Shown in pieces: positions 1 through 10,348 of a stretch of 64,000 bases of DNA. Made by a program: the position numbers and the translations under genes. Position 1 is the stretch's first letter; every line of letters starts with the position of its first letter. A model generated the notes under the pieces. That model saw nothing but the letters and a program-made list of their open reading frames with translations, made no database searches and was not told where the DNA came from. This DNA comes from Tanypteryx hageni (lineage: Eukaryota; Arthropoda; Insecta; Odonata; Petaluridae), in contig CM054117.1 of assembly GCA_028673005.1 (NCBI GenBank), forward strand, positions 52,139,870 to 52,203,869. Direction: 5' to 3'.

Positions 1-1508
1 TTTAGTTTCGCAGTTTTCATTTGCTCCACTATTAGACTGCTTTTTACTTGTTAAGTACGTTGAATTGTCTTCCCACTTTTTACACGGCAAAGCGTTAAAA
101 CAATCATAAAACTGTTGCTTAGCGTCAGTGTCCCTCTCGATCTTGACTGCGCCGGAGATTTTTCGGTGCTGTAATAATGGCGAAATATGGTAGCGTGACT
201 GCGCAACAAAATGCCCAGTAACCGCGGCTTTATATACTGGGAAACTTTTTCCCTTGAAATCGACTCCGAAAAGTTTTGAATGAAATGTATACTTTGGTTG
301 TGTAGTTTGAGCAAGTTTCAGTTACAATTAAGACTACGTATTCTTTGAAATTTTCGACTTTTCAATAAATGTAACTGGGAAACCGTGGTGTATTAGTAAT
401 AAAGGGTGTAAGTTCCACTATTAGCTCAATAAAACTACCCAGTTCGACATTCCCAACTATTTAGTACAACTCTGATGAAATTGGTTTGATGTCACCCGAT
501 TCTCCTCTTCGAATCGAAAGGAATTATCGTTCATTAATATTGTTTTTATTTCAAAACCTACATCAATTTGACATTAGCTGGGATTACGTGGGTAATTTTT
601 CCATATCATTTTAGCAGGATATCTATAATAAACATTATTTTTGTACGAATAATGTTAAATTGATCCCCTAGTTATTTTAGCTCTTAATCAATTGGTTTAT
701 TTTTAATAATTTCAAACTAAATGGAGATAAGCCACTTTTTTCACATAACTCGAACTTCCGATAAGCGGAAGAAAATTTTCTCTTCTTTATTAAATATGCA
801 CCAAAATCCGCCGTAGTGATCAAGAGCCTTAATTAACTTGCTATAACAAATGAGGATGTGAGGAATCCTTAATTGCATTGCGTTTTTGTTTACCTTCGAG
901 GTTTGACTGTATAATAATTCAAAATTAAAATATGACTGTGGTTATAGAGCATTTTTCGATTATCCATGGTTCACCGACGAAGAGTGCCTCCAAACTCATA
1001 AATAAAAACATTAAGATATATATGTTTAAGAAAAAATCTTAAGGGAGAGGTTAACATTTTTTTGTCTTGGGCCACAATAGTTAATGCCTAATGCTGTGGG
1101 GGAGCGTGTTACGAGGTCTCAGGCGGATCGGATCCGAGTTTACTTCTGAACTTGCTCAAAAGTTTGTGTTATTATGCAAGTGAAGGTCAATTAAAACAAT
1201 TTTTTCAGCGTCAGAATTTTACCAGAAAGGTTTTGTGATAATAACTTAAATACGTAAAATTACCTATATTACATATCACAGATAGTTTTTTCGTCAGAAC
1301 CTCGCGGACCGCATAAAATGCCGGATATAGTCCGTGAATCGTAGGTTGCACGCCTTTATCTTAAAGGGATCACAAATTTTATCAATTATTGATGTATCGT
1401 ACTGTAAGAAATGTTCGTATTTCATTTTATTATCAATTAAAGTATCATGCCAACAGCAAAATTAATGTAGAAAAACCAATTTAATGTTGCGCATAGAGCC
1501 TCAGAATA
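1..1508. other. AT-rich non-genic stretch
   Basis: I see no coding, RNA or repeat structure I can name. Short open frames on both strands have no recognisable domain and are the length expected by chance in AT-rich DNA. Confidence 0.5.
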
Positions 1509-2194
1509 TGGGTGTCCGAAACGTCTTGGAAGAGTTTTATTTGATTATAACTGCTAGGTTTGGGGATCAAATGAATAAAGGTTTGAAGAATTTGAAAATA
1601 TGTTTATATTTTATTTTATATACAAATCACATATGAAAAAATGTTACTAAGATAACCTCCATTTTGCTCCAAATATTTTTCTGTTCTGACGAATACATTT
1701 TACATAACCCGGTCTAATGTAGCCACATCAATGTTTGCAATATCTTTGCGGATGGTACTTTTTAATGCTTCCAGATCCCCTTCCTTATTTGGAAATACTC
1801 TTTCTTTCAAATAGGAAGAAATCTGGGTAGGTTAAATCGGGCGTCCTTGATGGCTAAAAAAAATCTCACCAAACCGGGAAATGAGGCGACCTGGGAATAA
1901 TTCCCGCAAAATCATCATGGTATCTCCTGCTGTGTGTGCCGTAGCCCCATTGCTGAAACCACATGTTCTCTGCTACGTATTGAATTTTAATCTAAAAGCT
2001 CTCTGAGCGCCAACAACTTAGAGAATTGTTTTAAAAATAATATTCCACAATAGCCACACTTTGTTGCACAGTCCAAGCTTTCATTTTTAATAATCACAGA
2101 AAGGGTACTTCATCTGAAAAAATATAATAAAATAAATCAAAACAAAAAACGTCATAGCTAAATAAAACCCTTCCAAGGCTTTTGGGACACCCTT
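1509..2194 (-). mobile_element. Mariner/Tc1-type element relic, internally deleted
   Basis: The two ends form an inverted repeat of about 38 bases. The left end reads GGGTGTCCGAAACG and the right end read on the minus strand GGGTGTCCCAAAAG; both continue into a shared CTTGGAAG.GTTTTATTT. A TA dinucleotide lies just outside each end (1507-1508 and 2195-2196), as expected for Tc1/mariner insertions. At about 690 bp it is too short for a full transposase and keeps only the C-terminal third. Limits may be off by one or two bases because the ends differ by an indel. Confidence 0.75.
1640..2000 (-). pseudogene. Mariner-like transposase, C-terminal fragment
   Basis: On the minus strand the segment reads, across frames, like the C-terminal part of the insect mariner-like transposases that carry a QQDGATAHT block and an RSPDLTPPDFF block. 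Visible pieces are GATAHTAGDTMMILRELFPG, RTPDLTYPDFF and LKERVFPNKEGDLEALKSTI. The second catalytic Asp of the DDE/D triad should precede GATAHT, but the DNA there reads CAATGGGGCT. Two bases appear lost, which removes the Asp and shifts the frame. Another frame change lies after PDFFLF, and a stop follows LDRVM. The N-terminal half is absent. It cannot encode an active enzyme. It resembles the better-preserved element at 45175-46491 in its end sequence and PDLT block, so it is probably the same broad family; I infer this and have not aligned the two. Confidence 0.7.
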
Positions 2195-3595
2195 TATCAA
2201 CCCTAATTTCCATTTGATAAAAGGGATAAACTATGTCTGGAGAAGGATTCCTGAATAGTTATCCACGTCTTATCTCCTTGCTTGCGACCATTTGTTTTGG
2301 TTTCAAATATGTGCGTGGCGGTGTCTCCCTCTTTCTCTTCCTAGATGGAAGTGATAAGGGAACGTCATGTGGACGAATGGAATCAGAAAGGGACTAATAT
2401 GGTAGATGTGGCGAAAAGACTTACGAAGGAACTACCAGAGAACCAAAAGAAAACCTTTTCATATTTTCTACCTTTGTGAGACCGTTTTGTTTCAACGAAA
2501 ATTATGAAACGATTAGTCGTGTTCGATGCACCAGCAAGGCAACTTAGCGCCCGGGGCAAGACCGATAGTTTTAATTATTGTATTATTATAAATTGTGTGC
2601 CTAATGAAAAATATTACTTTTATCGCCGATGTTAAAAAATTACGTTAAAACAATTTTCTAAGCATTTATAACCAAATATTTTCTCGCCTGTTGGTATCCC
2701 TGCTCAATCACCTGGGGCGGCCACCTCGCTTCTCCTCCCTTGCCAGGGTACTGGCTTCATTGATGTATTGAGCGGCATCTTAGCGTTATCTGAATTTCGA
2801 CGTTTTTTGTTAAATATTTCCATGGCAACGGGGTGTCCATTGGAATGGAACGGTCCAAATCTTACGTATTAGGCTGTTTGGATGTTACGATAGAGATTTT
2901 AAGCATTATTAATGTGTTTAATAGGAAGTGAAATAATTTTTATTTGGTAATATGAATGTAGAGGTAGTTGATTTTAATGCATTCTTACTTCGTATCAGCA
3001 TGATAAATCGCAAATTAGGGAAATGGCACGTGGGGGACAGCTCGAATTGCTATCGATTATACGATTTGTAAACGACATGTGGGCGGCCGAGAGCCACCTT
3101 TTAGGTTAATTAAGGGGCGGCCAAAACTGATCACGAATACAGGTGCCCGCAGGTATATGAATGACGCTGATAATGGAGAAAAGCAGCGTTAAACGTACAG
3201 CAAGTAGAACCAATGGACGATATAATCGTTACAAATTTTGGGCGTTTCCCTCGGGTGATTTAGGAATTGATCTTTCAGTTTTTTCCATTTGGGCATGTTC
3301 TGATAGAGCAATGCTATTCGACGTTATTATCCGATTTATACAATAATACCTCGATTAACGGAATAGATACGTTCCATTACGTCACTTCCCTATTAAAAAC
3401 TTCATTACCTAAGATAGCATTAGCATAAGGATTTGTTCCAGGTCTTCAGAGGAGTGGAGATAAAGTGAAATATATTAAACCCTGATAACAATAAGGCAAA
3501 ATGTCAAAAATATTAAATATGGCTTTAATTTAAAAAAATTGAATAACATAATAAATTAATAACTCGTACTGCAGTCCTGCTCCTCCGAATCGACA
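2195..3595. other. Non-genic stretch with a possible MITE at about 2535-2760
   Basis: Mostly AT-rich with no gene. Between about 2535 and 2760 the ends are GC-rich and loosely inverted: 'gcccggggcaag' on the left, and 'ccctggcaaggg' when the right end is read in reverse. This resembles a decayed non-autonomous DNA element, but I could not find convincing target-site duplications. Confidence 0.3.
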
Positions 3596-3599
3596 GTGT

Positions 3600-3960
3600 T
3601 GGGAGTCGACGTGAGAGGAACTACACGGGGAAGGGGGGTCGCCAGGATATCTGCTGATGCTTACAATAGACCTAGCTGTGGCTCTTGTGACTATATTGGA
3701 AGGTATCTTGGAATAGAGATTGGATTGCCTTTCCCTCTTCTTTCAGTCATGATGCGTCTCAGAGTAGCAATTCATAGCTTGTAACACAGACCTCTTTATT
3801 TCCCAGCTTCGTCTAAAGTCAGGATCATTCTCTGACAGGACCATTGCATAAGATACATTGCTTAGGCAGTCATATAGCAACTTCTATGAGAAGAATCTCT
3901 ATTGGAGGAGTAACTTCGTTGTCATCTGCGTGGCCCCTCCCCTATTGTCGTACCCACTGC
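3600..3960 (-). pseudogene. Possible Tigger/Jerky-type transposase C-terminal fragment
   Basis: On the minus strand there is a stretch reading ENDPDFRRSWEIKRSVLQAM followed by NCYSETHHD and, after a stop, a basic KKRERQSN segment. A DPD..SW..KR.VL.....CY pattern followed by a lysine/arginine run is how I remember the C-terminal tails of some CENP-B/Tigger-like transposases. The reading is broken by several stops and the segment is isolated from any catalytic domain. The base composition is richer in GC than the flanks. I am unsure of the family; an unrelated coding relic would look similar. Confidence 0.3.
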
Positions 3961-4435
3961 TCAGTAAAATACGAAATATGAAATTAAAACATGGATGCAT
4001 CCATGCGATCTAGAAATGCAATTAAAAATATTTGATGGCCACCTTTGAAAAAACTACACATATTACGAAAACAATGAACAAGACAAATGGTAATTTTTTG
4101 TTGTGGTCTACAAAATCTGATAGGGGATTGTTTTCTGGGTTTTATATATTACAAGAGTAAAATGTTCGCTTTCTCCGGTAATTTTGTGCTCTCAATTGGG
4201 TCATTTGACTAATTGTGATTTCTGCTGTATAATTAGATAAAAGTTACCAAATACCATCAAACTGTGTCAAGCAAAAAGGCGCCTTTTGCAGATTGAACGA
4301 AAGAAACGTGCCTAACAAGGAAAATTAATAATGAATGTAGCGCTCCGTAAACATCCTGGAAAATTATTATTATTATTATTCCCATAAACGCTACAATTGG
4401 GAGCATGTTCCGGTGGCAGCAGGTCTCCATTACAA
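3961..4435. other. AT-rich stretch with a short (ATT)n run
   Basis: No gene seen. A (TTA/ATT)n run of about 18 bases lies near 4363-4381, just before the tandem repeat that follows. Confidence 0.4.
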
Positions 4436-4862
4436 CTCAATGCATAATACCCAAATCACATAATAAAAATTGGGTTTACTCAATACAAAAATATAATCTT
4501 TTTGATACCATTTCCTATACACTATATACTACTTCTTAACTACAAGTCACAGGAACTCCCGTCACAACAGCTTAGGTATCACTCAATACATAATGCCCAA
4601 ATCACATAATAAAAATTGGGTTTACTTAATACAAAAATATAACCTTTTTGATACCATTTCCTATACACTATACTTCTTAACTTCAAGTCACAGGAACTCC
4701 CGTCAAAACAGCTTAGGTATCACTCAATACATAATGCCCAAATTACATAATAACAATTGAATTTACTTAATACAAAAATATAACCTTTTTTGATAGTAGT
4801 TCCTATACACTATATACAACTTCTTGACTTCAAGTCATAGGAACTCTCGTCACAACAGCTTA
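4436..4862. repeat. Tandem repeat, ~141-146-bp unit, about three copies
   Basis: The phrase 'cataat[ag]cccaaat' recurs at 4443, 4589 and 4730, giving periods of 146 and 141 bases. Each unit then runs through 'aattgggtttact', 'tacaaaaatataa', 'cctatacactata' and 'cacaggaactc'. The last copy fades near 4862. It lies 3' of the LINE remnant at 5137-5406 in that element's orientation, so it may be part of that element's 3' untranslated region; this is inference. Confidence 0.85.
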
Positions 4863-5136
4863 GCTACAAACTACAAAATGTTTCATTTGTCATTTGTCCA
4901 TACAACTACAAAAATTTAGAATAAGTAAATAATCTTCTTCATGAATAAAAAAAAATAATAATAATAAATAAATAAAAAGAAAAGTCGACCATAATTTGAC
5001 ATTAGATAGTTATTTGGAGTATTGTGAATAAATTATAACCCTACTATGTTTATTTACAATAATTAACGCCGCTTGGTGGCGCAAGTCCTATAAAAAACTA
5101 AATAAAATACTAACCTACAAATACTCATATTTAACA
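4863..5136. other. AT-rich spacer with an (AAT)n run
   Basis: An A-rich and (AAT)n run lies near 4948-4980. This spacer separates the tandem repeat from the LINE C-terminal remnant and could be LINE 3' untranslated sequence. Confidence 0.4.
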
Positions 5137-5406
5137 TCAAATACTCAAGTATTTAACAATTTTACTTTTAAATGCTTTCTCGGTTTGAGAAAAGGGCATA
5201 AGAAGTTCTTCAGATAATTCATTCCAGTCCAATGCTGTTCTATTGAAAAATGAATATTTACCAACATCTTTTCTTTGAACGTTTGTACGAACTTTACACG
5301 AGTGATCATTTATACCTTTAAATGTCGGGGTTTTAATCTTAAGTTTTAGTTCTTTCCAGGCCGGTTTACTGGTATACATTCGATAGAAACAAATTAACCT
5401 TTTCAC
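5137..5406 (-). pseudogene. LINE ORF2 C-terminal tail fragment
   Basis: This 89-residue minus-strand frame contains GKYSFFNRTALDWNELSEEL preceded by a VRTNVQRKD segment and followed by a KAFKSKIVKYL end. The pattern R.....GKYSF.NR....WN.L, then F...V/I, is the usual C-terminal tail of Jockey/CR1-like and related non-LTR reverse-transcriptase proteins in arthropods. The reverse transcriptase and endonuclease domains are missing, so this is a 5'-truncated copy, the common outcome of incomplete target-primed reverse transcription. The frame ends with a natural-looking stop, and the tail is otherwise unbroken, suggesting a moderately recent insertion. The exact LINE clade cannot be decided from the tail alone. 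It is a different family from the RTE-type LINE at 31098-33912. Confidence 0.7.
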
Positions 5407-6359
5407 TTTCCTCCTCTTTTCTAAAGTTTCCCACCCCTTGGTAACATATCTGTTACACTATCCTCTCTTCCAAAACTATTACACGAATTTCAATGACTAA
5501 CCCTAGTTACCTAGTAGTGGCGATAAGATCTTCACACACAAATATGTCTCGGTATTGTTTACATGTATTCAAATTTATTACGATGGCATCTAATTTTTTG
5601 TGGTTAACATCTCTTTTGTAAATAACGAAAATATATGAACAATGTGAGTTAGCATCGCAGAATCAGTAGGTAATGGCAAGATTTAAAAAAATAAAATGGA
5701 AAAGTTCATTGAAAATTTGGAAAGTATTGATATTCCGCAGCATATAGCTCAAAATCTATTTTCATAGAAATGTCTAAAATTGAAAAATTAAGTTTTAGCC
5801 GTATCGAAAAGGATAAGATAATTCGGAGAAATTGCTAGTCAACCTTAATTAATATTCTCGAAAATTTAAAGTGCTCCGGTAGTAAAATTTTCGTCGAAAT
5901 AGAATTTAGCGTTTAAAATATGCGAAATTTTTAATTAAAAATTTCTTGCATTTCTTTTCTAACCATATCTGTTGGTCTTTCAGGCCATTCGTATATGCCC
6001 TTACTTCAATTTAGACTGCAACGGAATTACAACTATTAATTTTGGATCCCTTGTTGAGGATCTGAGAGATAGGGCTTTGAGGATTATTTTTCCTGCCAGC
6101 ATTTTATGTAAATATTATGAATTTTGTATACGGTTATTTGGTAAAGGTTTTAAAAATTATTTTCCTCGGAAATAAGGTATAAATAAAACAGAAGACAAAA
6201 GGAATAAGCAATCAAGAGAAATGTACAAATAATTAATGTCTCGGAGTAACATTCTTACCCTCTTACTAGTATAAGGATTAAACGGAAATAAAGATACCCG
6301 CAGACATTTAAGATCCGAGAAAGATCCAGACCATTGAGTTTAGGATAAGTTAGGTCGCG
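5407..6359. other. AT-rich non-genic stretch
   Basis: I see no gene or repeat structure. A 67-codon open frame at 5972-6175 has no recognisable motif. Confidence 0.45.
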
Positions 6360-6364
6360 AAAAA
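6360..6364 (-). terminator. Pol III terminator of tRNA-Ser
   Basis: A run of five A on the plus strand is TTTTT on the minus strand, starting about six bases past the tRNA 3' end. This is the usual RNA polymerase III stop signal. Confidence 0.7.
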
Positions 6365-6369
6365 TAAAT

Positions 6370-6451
6370 CGCAGTCGGTAGGATTCGAACCTACGCTCCC
6401 AGAGGGAAACTGATTTCTAGTCAGTCGCCTTAACCACTCGGCCACGACTGC
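6370..6451 (-). tRNA. tRNA-Ser (anticodon AGA)
   Basis: An 82-nt class II tRNA on the minus strand. The acceptor stem is GCAGTCG pairing with CGACTGC over all seven positions, and the discriminator base is G, as expected for serine tRNAs. The anticodon stem ACTGA/TCAGT closes a CTAGAAA loop, giving anticodon AGA after the invariant T33, which reads UCU serine codons. A long variable arm with a CCC/GGG stem follows, then a perfect T-arm GTAGG-TTCGAAT-CCTAC. Box A (TGGCCGAGTGG) and box B (GGTTCGAATCC) match the Pol III promoter consensus, and a T run follows. No intron is present. All helices are intact, so I consider it a functional gene and the only clearly functional one in the window. Confidence 0.95.
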
Positions 6452-6670
6452 CTTGTTGGAATTAGTTCTCTCATCTAACCTTAAGCAAATGAATTAAGTG
6501 AATAGATAATTTCCGAGGCCTATTTAATTTTATTTGTGTAAAAATCAACTATAAATAATTTTATCACTAAGGATGACAACTTTGTCGGTGATATCTGATT
6601 TGATTTTGCACGGCACCTATAAAGCGCTGGGTAATACCTATTGCATTTCTTTAAATAAGGAATGATGTAT

Positions 6671-6752
6671 ACAGTCGTGCCTGACTTGTTAAGGAGACTG
6701 ACTATAACTCAGTTTCCCTCTGGGAGCGTGGGTTCGAGTCATACCGACTGCG
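6671..6752 (+). pseudogene. tRNA-Ser-like pseudogene
   Basis: This 82-base plus-strand segment aligns along its whole length with the tRNA-Ser at 6370-6451. It keeps CAGTCGTG at the start and TTTCCCTCTGGGAGCGTGGG then CCGACTGC at the end. The anticodon loop is changed to CTATAAC, the D-arm has lost bases (GCCTGACTTGTTAAGG), and the T-arm pairing is damaged (GTGGG opposite CATAC). It lies about 220 bp away in opposite orientation, so it may be a local inverted duplicate or a retroposed copy. Box B is weakened (GGTTCGAGTCA). I do not expect a functional tRNA. Confidence 0.85.
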
Positions 6753-6759
6753 TTTAATT

Positions 6760-6838
6760 TTTCCCGGCCTTGGTTAAGAGATAGGTTGCGTGTCTAGACT
6801 CCCAATTCAATAGACGCGGGTTGAAATCCTGCTCTGCT
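6760..6838 (+). other. Possible degenerate tRNA-like segment
   Basis: The sequence 'ggttaagagataggttgcg', then 'gacgcgggttgaaatcctgc', recalls the D-arm and T-arm of a tRNA immediately after the tRNA-Ser pseudogene. The 3' part ends 'tctgctat'. Folding is poor and no anticodon arm can be assigned with confidence. It could be the tail of a tRNA-derived SINE. Confidence 0.3.
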
Positions 6839-7276
6839 ATCTGAGATAATTATATGTTTTACTCGACCGTTTAATGGTGGTAGGAGATTTTCGATTTAAA
6901 TCGATAAATTTTGATAAACATCGAATTCATAAAAAAATCAAAATCGACGACAATGAATTGTTGTCGATAAGTATCGATTTTCCAATATTAAATTTTCTAT
7001 GAAATTATTCGTCAGATTTTTTAAATTTGCTTTATCACGCTCAAATTTAATATATTTTAGCGCCGAACGTCCAAAACAAAAAAAATCGTCATTTGCCGTA
7101 CCAGACAGCCACACTTCATTCGGTATTCCATGCCCATTCTAAGATCCCTTATGTCTTAAGGATCCATACTGAGCTGACATGGGTACGGCACAAGACTATA
7201 TGATCGGTTTATTCCACTCTTGTCTTTAATCTCGACCACATCTAATTAATCCCTACGCGCATTTGGTCATTTACAT

Positions 7277-7621
7277 CAATGGTGAACAATCCACGGCACG
7301 CGGGCCGCATGCGACCCTCGGGAGCGTTTCATGTGGCCCGCGAAGCTATGATTAAAAAGTAATCCGTAAAATTTAACACACAAATTCATATCATATACAT
7401 TCAAATTACGGCAATAAATCACTTGGAATTGAAATGTTAACCCTAAAACGTAAATAAGTTATACTTGATTTTCACTGATGTGATGCCTAAGAATATCTAG
7501 TTAACGTCCGATTCAAAGTTTAACCCGGCCCGCCGAAGCATTAACAACTTACAATGCGGTCCGCCAAGGAATTCGCAACCACCAATGCGGCCGGCTATAT
7601 AGAAAAGATTGCTCATAACTG
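7277..7621. mobile_element. hAT-type MITE, copy 1
   Basis: A 345-bp non-coding element with short imperfect inverted ends (CAATGGTGAACAATC on the left, CAGTTATGAGCAATC on the right read in reverse). The 8-bp flanks are atttacat (7269-7276) and atttccat (7622-7629), seven of eight identical, which is the target-site duplication length of hAT elements. The interior shares 'atgttaaccctaaaa', 'gttaacgtccgatt' and the GC-rich 'gcggcc' ends with the copy at 41912-42224. Confidence 0.8.
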
Positions 7622-7989
7622 ATTTCCATGACATGATCAGCCTCCATACCCAATTTACTCAAAAGTCTTACATCCTCCAAGATGCGAAAAGAAAGATTTT
7701 CCCAAACTGAATTAGTACTGATTGCCAAATATCCCTATAGCAGGTCTCGAAAGTATATCTAAATCCTAATTCCTGCTTGACAGAATCCGTTCGCCCATAA
7801 CTCATTTCGTGGTTGGTTAGGTTTTAAATCTACTACTACGTGTATATTTCTGGAACCGTGCCCTATAGTATTTTCAAAAACAATCGTAAAATTTCTATTT
7901 TTGGTAGCCATGCTCAAAATTGATTCTCCGAATGAGAGAGTCCCATGCTTATTTGTTTGCAATGCTGTAGCACTCTGTACTTTTTTGTA

Positions 7990-8403
7990 CACTCATCATC
8001 GTTGGTCAGTCAACAAGTTAAGATTTTTTCTTCAAAATATTCATATATGTATTTGGTTGTGCATTATATCAACGCCACATTAATTTTGTTATTGAATGTT
8101 TACGATTTCTTGAATAATAGGCTCATACACTCATCATCGTTTGTCAGTCAAAAGGTTAAGATTTTTTCTTCAAAATATTCATACATGTATTTGGTTGTGC
8201 ATTATATCAACGCCACATTAATTTTGTTATTGAATGTTTACGATTTCTTGAATAATAGGCTCACACACTCATCATCGTTTGTCAGTCAAAAGGTTAAGAT
8301 TTTTTCTTCAAAATATTCATACATGTATTTGGTTGTGCATTATATCAACGCCACATTAATTTTGTTATTGAATGTTTACGATTTCTTGAATAATAGGCGG
8401 GAT
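7990..8403 (+). repeat. Tandem repeat, 138-bp unit, three copies
   Basis: The phrase 'cactcatcatcg' starts at 7990, 8128 and 8266, exactly 138 bases apart each time. Copies 2 and 3 are nearly identical; copy 1 has a few differences. Because 138 is divisible by three, one frame stays open for 160 codons across the array, but the product is a repeated hydrophobic 46-residue unit with no known domain. I treat that as a by-product of the period. Confidence 0.95.
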
Positions 8404-8735
8404 TTAACGAGTAAAATTTACTTGTGATTTATTTAGAAAACCTAGATGTTCCGCGTTGATGGGCGAAGACAAAAACAACGCATTCACCAAAGTTTAGAGA
8501 GCAACAAAAATCCGGTATGAGAGTAGTCTTATTTTAATATATAAAGTTTTAGTAAAATTGAATTGGAAGAATCCAATTTATCTAATTTTATTGATAAAAA
8601 TCGATAAAAACGAGTTAAAATAAACGTTGATATTCGTCCTCGATTTTTAGGAAAAATAGACTATATTAGTAGTCGATTTTTAGACGTTCTTTACCAGCAA
8701 AGCAATAATAGTGGAACGCCTTATGGGCACGTCTG

Positions 8736-8758
8736 GTCCGTCCGTCCGTCCGTCGTAA
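8736..8758. repeat. (TCCG)n microsatellite
   Basis: Short run of 'tccg' units, followed by 'tttcatctcctaaaccgct', a phrase typical of arthropod dispersed repeats. Confidence 0.7.
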
Positions 8759-8929
8759 CTTTCATCTCCTAAACCGCTACACGGATTTTAATTAAATTAA
8801 GTATGAGTGATCATTTTTAAAATTTATCGCCCAATTGTGATTTTTAACTGAATCCGTCAATTATAACTTACACTTTACATAATTACTTTAATAAACTTAC
8901 TTATACTCGTTTGACGTTAAATGGGATTC

Positions 8930-9540
8930 GTCAAGCAACAATGAAATACCTAACTTTTCTCTCCCTAGCTCTTATATGATCCGTAAGGCATAGATTAAAA
9001 AATTTATTCGGATAGAGAACAACATTTACTACAAGAAAGTCCACGAGGCCACAGACTAACAAGTTATAGTTTCGGAGATATAAATTGTATAAAATCCCGC
9101 GCAAAACATCGCATATTTTGTTTACATCGAACCCTGAGGCGTTTCTCTCGGCAAGCAACAATTAAAACCCATGTTTTTCTATCCCACGCCTTTATATGAT
9201 CTGTGAGGTATAGTTAAGAAAATTTATTCGGATAGAGGACAACATTTGCTACAAGATAGTTCCCGAGACCACATAATTACGAGTTATGACTTCGGATATA
9301 AAAATTCGAGAAAATCCCGAGCAAAATAACGCATATTTTGTTTACATCGATCGCGAAGACGGTTCTCTCAGCAAACAACAGTTAAAGATCCATGTATTTC
9401 TCTCCCATGCTCTTATATGATCTGTGAGGTATAGATTTAAAAAAATATTTGTATAGAGAACTACATTTACTACAAGATAGTTCCCGTGTCCATATAATTT
9501 CGACTTATAATTTCGGAGGCAAAAATTCGAGAATCGCCCA
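8930..9540. repeat. Tandem repeat, ~220-bp unit, about 2.8 copies
   Basis: The phrase 'tatatgatc[ct]gt[ag]aggc/tatag' occurs at 8973, 9193 and 9414, giving periods of 220 and 221 bases. Each unit also holds 'attcggatagag', 'actacaaga' and 'gcatattttgtttacatcga'. The copies differ at many sites, so the array is old. It lies between two fragments of the 'cgattt' family. Confidence 0.9.
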
Positions 9541-9697
9541 ATCTTTCGATACCCTTTTATAGATATGTTCCATTAAGAACGCCTTTGAAATATCTGTGTA
9601 TTCCATTTATGGAGTCGCCAATTTTTAGGAAAAATATACGTCGATTTTAATCGTCGAATTTTAAGATAAATAAACGTCGAATACTACCAAGCCTAAT

Positions 9698-10130
9698 TAT
9701 TGAAATTCAACTTCGTGCACGGGTAGTATTGGATATTAGTATTTACGAGGACGACTGAGAAGCGTCGCCGCCGAACTATCCACCGTTTCCATGAAACGAA
9801 ATTTCTCCGTAAAGGCAGACCTCGTGCAGCATCGATCTATCCTCCCAGCTTCTGACTGAATCCCGCAAACTTCTTTGCGCCCGTCAGGTTTCCGCAAATT
9901 TGACGCATCAATCGAGTCATGGGAGAACGAATGAAAATGCTAGCAATCACGACGATCAATGAAAAATGTATGCGCAGTAAATTCAATGAAACTTATCGAG
10001 TCAAGTTCAAATGTACCTCAGCGGCCGTCTATTATTTCATGTGTTCAACAGAAATAAATGGGAGCTATTCTGCATAAAGATTGGCAGTAGCTTAAATAGT
10101 TTAGTGCAAAAGTATAATGTATTAAGATTA
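9698..10130. other. Non-genic stretch
   Basis: Slightly GC-richer in its first 200 bases, with no recognisable gene, RNA or repeat. Confidence 0.4.
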
Positions 10131-10131
10131 T

Positions 10132-10348
10132 AACTAAGCTTGGTAGAATTCGTTCATTTTTTTTTAAATCGGCGATTTATATCGGTCTATTTTCTCGATA
10201 GATTTTTGACGGATATCGACGCTTAAAATTACTACTTGGTAGAATTCAATGTGTATTTTTTTGAAAATCGACTATTTAAATCGACGTTTATTTTCCAGAG
10301 AGATTTTCGACGAATATCGACGCCTCAAATAATTATTACTACTTACGT
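10132..10348. repeat. 'cgattt' family fragment, left flank of the large transposon
   Basis: Begins 'ctaagcttggtagaattcg', the family's terminal signature, then holds two copies of a block ending 'gacg.atatcgacgc'. A matching piece in the opposite sense lies at about 14600-14665, on the other side of the 10349-14592 transposon. The simplest reading is that the transposon inserted into this repeat. Confidence 0.6.

Larger units (their letters stand above)
6880..9697. repeat. Composite 'cgattt' palindromic repeat element with nested insertions
   Basis: Pieces of one palindrome-rich family appear at about 6883-6995, 8585-8690 and 9600-9697. The first contains 'tcgatttaaatcga' and a near-perfect hairpin around 'cgacgacaatgaattgttg'. 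The last ends 'actaccaagcctaatta', the terminal signature seen in other copies (18057, 24748). I infer one old element about 2.8 kb long in its present state, broken by an hAT MITE, a 138-bp tandem array and a 220-bp tandem array. The left end ('ggtggtaggagattttcg') is a poor match to the terminal signature, so the single-element reading is tentative. Confidence 0.5.

Noticed and set aside
7945..8427. 160-codon open frame
   Set aside because: It follows from a 138-bp tandem repeat whose length is divisible by three; no family or signal for translation is visible.
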